From positions 1 through 8,691 of the forward strand of contig USTC01000031.1 in assembly GCA_900557505.1 (NCBI GenBank): 8,691 bases of DNA, read 5' to 3'. Origin of the DNA: an uncultured Collinsella sp. GTDB lineage: Bacteria; Actinomycetota; Coriobacteriia; Coriobacteriales; Coriobacteriaceae. Of the stretch, positions 6,455-8,691 are shown piece after piece; positions within the stretch are counted from its first letter, which is position 1, and every line of letters begins with the position of its first letter. A program made the translations under genes and the position numbers. Under the pieces are notes generated by a model. It was given only the letters and a program-made list of their open reading frames with translations. It ran no database searches and was not told the DNA's origin.

Positions 6455-7177
6455 CTATTTCTCGTCCGACTTATCGGTCTTGGCCGGAGCCTCGAAGCGA
6501 TAGCCGACGCCATGGACGGTGTAGAGCCACTTGGGCTTCTTGGGATCATCGCCCAGCTTGGCGCGAAGATTCTTCACGTGGCTATCGATGGTGCGCTCAT
6601 AGCCCTCAAAGTCATACCCGAGCACTTTCTCGACCAGCTCCATGCGGTTATACACACGGCCAGGATGGCGGGCAAGCGTGGTGAGCAGCTTGAACTCGGA
6701 AGCCGTCAGATCGACTTCCTTGCCCTCGACCAAGATCTTGTGGCCCGAGATATCGATGACCAGATCGCCGAAGTCGAGTACCTCGACGGCGGGCTCGTCG
6801 GCCTGATGGGCACGGCGGAACAGAGCACGAACGCGGGCGACGAGTTCGCGCGGCGAGAACGGCTTAATCAGATAGTCGTCGGCGCCGAGCTCAAGACCGA
6901 TAATACGGTCCTCGATCTCACCCTTAGCCGTCAGCATGATGATGGGGACATCCGAGGTATCGCGAATGGTGCGGCAAACGCGCTCGCCGGGGATCTTGGG
7001 GAGCATAAGGTCGAGCACGACCAGGTCGAACTGATGCTTCTCGAACTCCTCGATCGCGGACTGGCCATCGCCGACGCCCACAACCCAGTAGCCTTCGCGC
7101 TCGAGATAGGCAGCGACGGCGTCACGGATTGCCTTCTCATCCTCGACCAGCAGAATCTTTTTTGCATCTGAAGCCAT
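6455..7177 (-). CDS. OmpR/PhoB-family response regulator
   Basis: This 240-residue DNA-binding regulator is the partner of the adjacent kinase. The receiver domain (about 6-122) shows the acidic pair Glu12-Asp13, the phospho-acceptor Asp56 in VVLDLMLP, Thr83 in MLTA and Lys105 in LIKPFS. The C-terminal winged helix (about 132-230) includes LTASEFKLLTTLARHPGRV, the recognition-helix region TIDSHVKNLRAKLG and the final hairpin YTVHGVGYRFE. An upstream in-frame TTG (7198) is possible, but a run AGGGGGG lies seven bases before the ATG at 7177 and the family normally starts close to the first strand, so I chose the ATG. It is the first gene of the kinase operon. Its targets are unknown. The candidate promoter and hairpin just upstream would suit autoregulation, which is inference. 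Confidence 0.96.
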   Translation of the reverse strand: MASDAKKILLVEDEKAIRDAVAAYLEREGYWVVGVGDGQSAIEEFEKHQFDLVVLDLMLPKIPGERVCRTIRDTSDVPIIMLTAKGEIEDRIIGLELGADDYLIKPFSPRELVARVRALFRRAHQADEPAVEVLDFGDLVIDISGHKILVEGKEVDLTASEFKLLTTLARHPGRVYNRMELVEKVLGYDFEGYERTIDSHVKNLRAKLGDDPKKPKWLYTVHGVGYRFEAPAKTDKSDEK

Positions 7178-7184
7178 AACACGG

Positions 7185-7191
7185 CCCCCCT
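7185..7191 (-). promoter_or_regulatory. Ribosome binding site deciding the response regulator start
   Basis: AGGGGGG on the minus strand is seven bases from the ATG at 7175-7177. The alternative TTG at 7198 lies upstream of it and has no such site. Confidence 0.6.
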
Positions 7192-7216
7192 GTCTCAATT
7201 AGCTAAGAACAAGCCC

Positions 7217-7222
7217 ATTTTA
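7217..7222 (-). promoter_or_regulatory. Candidate -10 element of the two-component operon
   Basis: TAAAAT on the minus strand matches five of six bases of the -10 consensus and would give a leader of about 33 bases to the regulator's ATG. There is no recognisable -35: the hexamer 17 bases upstream is GCATCT, inside the hairpin at 7233-7271. A promoter lacking a -35 often needs an activator, so autoregulation by the response regulator is possible but not shown. Confidence 0.35.
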
Positions 7223-7232
7223 ACGCACCTGA

Positions 7233-7271
7233 GCCCGCCAGATGCCGCTATGACGCGGCAGCTCGGCGGGC
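7233..7271. other. Large GC-rich hairpin between the lipoprotein and regulator genes
   Basis: GCCCGCC and GGCGGGC form an outer 7-bp stem, and TGCCGC with GCGGCA an inner 6-bp stem, with a small internal loop and a GTCATA top loop on the minus strand. Neither strand has a T-tract directly after it. It lies 59 bases beyond the stop of the lipoprotein gene and just upstream of the candidate -10 of the regulator. It could be an imperfect terminator, an mRNA end-protecting structure, or part of an operator. Confidence 0.55.
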
Positions 7272-7330
7272 GGTACTCATAGTCACAACGCGCTTATTCC
7301 CCTGTCGACGCCTTTTTAACCCCTCGGAGA

Positions 7331-8542
7331 CTAAAGAGAGAACAAGCGAGCGGTAACCGTCTCGGGAATTCCCTGGCTGTTACGCACCGTTGCGTACGTT
7401 AAGACCGAGCTCGATTTACCCGCCGTAGCAGGATAATCGCCATACTCCAAGGCTCGGTCGGGCGACAGAAGCGAGCCGTAGGTCTTGGCCGAAGTGTCAA
7501 TCAAAAAATGCGACGCCTGAACTTTAACCAGGTATTTGTTTTTCCTTCCCGCAGCGCACGCGAGCGGCTCACGCGAAAGGAAGAGGTACGGCCCGCCCTC
7601 GTTACCGATATAGGTGCCCATATTGCCCAGGCTGCCCACACCGCTATACGTCGCCTCAATGGAGAACACGAAGGTGTCGCCCATATACACGGCCTCGAAA
7701 GGCGAAACCGACGAAGGAAGCACCAGCTGAGCTCGCTTCGTGTTGTTGCCGTCAGTCAGGTCGATCGCCGTCATACCGTAATAGACGCCCTCATCATTGT
7801 GCACGCGGGGCGAGATGGTCAGGATGCCGTCGCTCACACGCGGGGCGGATGCGAAACGGCCCGTCGACTTCCAAATAGTCTCAGGCTTGGACTCGCTGGG
7901 CGACTGACGATAGCAGTACGAATCGTTACTCGTCTTGGTGCCGCCGGACGAAGGCATCTTATACCAGATGACCGACGACCCATACGCTGTGAAGAGCGGC
8001 GGATCGTAGTTTTCGCCACCGCGGTCGAGCTCGACGGCGTTGCCGGTAAGGGAGGAGCCTGCAAGGTTTTGCGCATAGAGTTTCCAGGACGCATTGGCAA
8101 AGTTCATCTCGACCCACGCGAACACGCCATCACCCGCGCGAACGTCATAAAACGCATAACCGGTTCCCTCAATGGGATCCTCAATAAGTGTGGTAAGCGA
8201 GCCATCGCCCAGGTTGAGCACACCAAGCGTATTGGCATGCAGGGCAGAAGCAGGCGCCATCATCGCGGCAGCGTAGTCACCATCGCAGTAGTACAGCAGC
8301 GTGCCCAGCGGCAGCGTCCACGAGGCCGCGGGCTCAAGATCGATATCAACAGCTTCGTACTCATCAGTGATCGAGACAATCTTCGAATCGTCCTTGATAA
8401 CCTGCGGCTCGCCAGCGGCGTCATCACTCGTGCCCGTTTTTTTCGAGCAACCGGCCAGTACGGCAGCAGCACCAGTAGCGGCGCCACCCAGCACAAAACC
8501 TCGACGCGTTATTCCATTCTTAAAGCGATCAGCGATGCTCAT
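7331..8542 (-). CDS. Tat-exported lipoprotein of unknown function
   Basis: I do not recognise a family for the mature part of this 403-residue protein. The N-terminus is a clear Tat signal: TRRGFVLGG with twin arginines at 13-14, a hydrophobic stretch rich in Ala and Gly, then the lipobox LAGC with Cys32, followed by SKK. It is therefore probably exported folded and lipid-anchored on the outer face of the membrane. The mature part is rich in short strands, Gly, Ser and aromatic residues, with repeated pieces such as GTGYAFYDVRAGDGVFAWVE and APRVSDGILTISPR, which suggest a beta-propeller-like fold; this is inference. The start at 8542 overlaps the upstream stop codon by one base (TAATG), so it is translated after the TSCPD gene. 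A longer in-frame start at 8596 lies inside that gene and is not needed. No metal or catalytic motif is visible. Confidence 0.88.
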   Translation of the reverse strand: MSIADRFKNGITRRGFVLGGAATGAAAVLAGCSKKTGTSDDAAGEPQVIKDDSKIVSITDEYEAVDIDLEPAASWTLPLGTLLYYCDGDYAAAMMAPASALHANTLGVLNLGDGSLTTLIEDPIEGTGYAFYDVRAGDGVFAWVEMNFANASWKLYAQNLAGSSLTGNAVELDRGGENYDPPLFTAYGSSVIWYKMPSSGGTKTSNDSYCYRQSPSESKPETIWKSTGRFASAPRVSDGILTISPRVHNDEGVYYGMTAIDLTDGNNTKRAQLVLPSSVSPFEAVYMGDTFVFSIEATYSGVGSLGNMGTYIGNEGGPYLFLSREPLACAAGRKNKYLVKVQASHFLIDTSAKTYGSLLSPDRALEYGDYPATAGKSSSVLTYATVRNSQGIPETVTARLFSL

Positions 8543-8691
8543 TAGGCGATCTCTGCGCGAGCGGCCTCGATAGCGCGCGTAAGCTGATCGGCGCAAGAGG
8601 TCTTTTTCATACCGCAGGTATTACCGGCGAGAACCTCGATTACGCGATCGGCGGGAGCGCCCTCGACCAGCCTGGAGATGGCCTTGAGGTT
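8542..8691 (-). CDS. TSCPD-domain protein, C-terminal part (5' end outside window)
   Basis: The last 49 codons of a gene are open to the window edge and end in TAA at 8542-8544. They read NLKAISRLVEGAPADRVIEV, then LAGNTCGMKKTSCADQL and a helical tail. This matches the C-terminal half of the TSCPD family, named for a Thr-Ser-Cys-Pro-Asp motif and also found at the end of B12-dependent ribonucleotide reductases. Two cysteines, in NTCG and TSC, are the expected pair here. The motif reads TSCAD, with Ala for Pro. Small stand-alone members with four cysteines (about 80 residues) are common in Firmicutes and related gut bacteria and their function is not established. Whether this is such a small protein cannot be seen. 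The stop overlaps the start of the lipoprotein gene. Confidence 0.82.
   Translation of the reverse strand, partial: NLKAISRLVEGAPADRVIEVLAGNTCGMKKTSCADQLTRAIEAARAEIA

Noticed and set aside
4800..8545. Long plus-strand ORFs (256, 244 and 345 codons) opposite kinase, regulator and lipoprotein
   Set aside because: All lie antisense to genes with clear domain motifs or a Tat signal. Composition reflects the complement of high-GC codons.

Overview
The window looks like chromosomal DNA of a high-GC member of the class Coriobacteriia (Actinomycetota), most probably Collinsella or a close relative. The main reason is the 5' two thirds of a 16S rRNA gene, whose sequence matches my memory of Collinsella 16S. 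The genus call is from memory, not from an alignment. Consistent with it are the GTG starts and a NusA-boxC-like element of actinobacterial type in the rRNA leader. Every gene I accept lies on the minus strand, so the region is read from high to low coordinates and the rRNA operon continues off the left edge.

In order of transcription (right to left): the 3' end of a TSCPD-domain gene (8542-8691) overlaps by one base a gene for a Tat-exported lipoprotein of unknown function (7331-8542). After a gap with a large GC-rich hairpin and a candidate promoter comes a two-component pair: an OmpR/PhoB-type response regulator (6455-7177) and a membrane sensor histidine kinase (4878-6443), 11 bases apart. 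A hairpin terminator follows, then purC (SAICAR synthetase, 3881-4768), whose stop codon abuts the GTG start of a small two-helix membrane protein of unknown function (3305-3880). That pair ends at a strong terminator (3243-3274). Next is an M29-family metallo-aminopeptidase (1935-3215).

The aminopeptidase is followed at once by tRNA-Lys(UUU) (1831-1906), which has its own extended -10 promoter; the -35 box lies in the last codons of the aminopeptidase gene. Between this tRNA and the rRNA operon is the most unusual part of the window. An 85-base block is present twice, 175 bases apart without gaps (80/85 identical by eye). It contains the last 20 bases of the tRNA, a terminator, and a 14-base palindrome centred on TTCGAA. 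The 90 bases between the copies are packed with small perfect hairpins. Beyond it, about 530 bases of rRNA leader carry several hairpins and a boxC-like site, then 16S begins near 1061.

Most of the window is ordinary housekeeping and regulatory sequence. I see no complete new defence, mobile or biosynthetic system. The best leads are the tRNA-derived duplication with its hairpin cluster, the two uncharacterised membrane or exported proteins, and the regulatory architecture around the response regulator.
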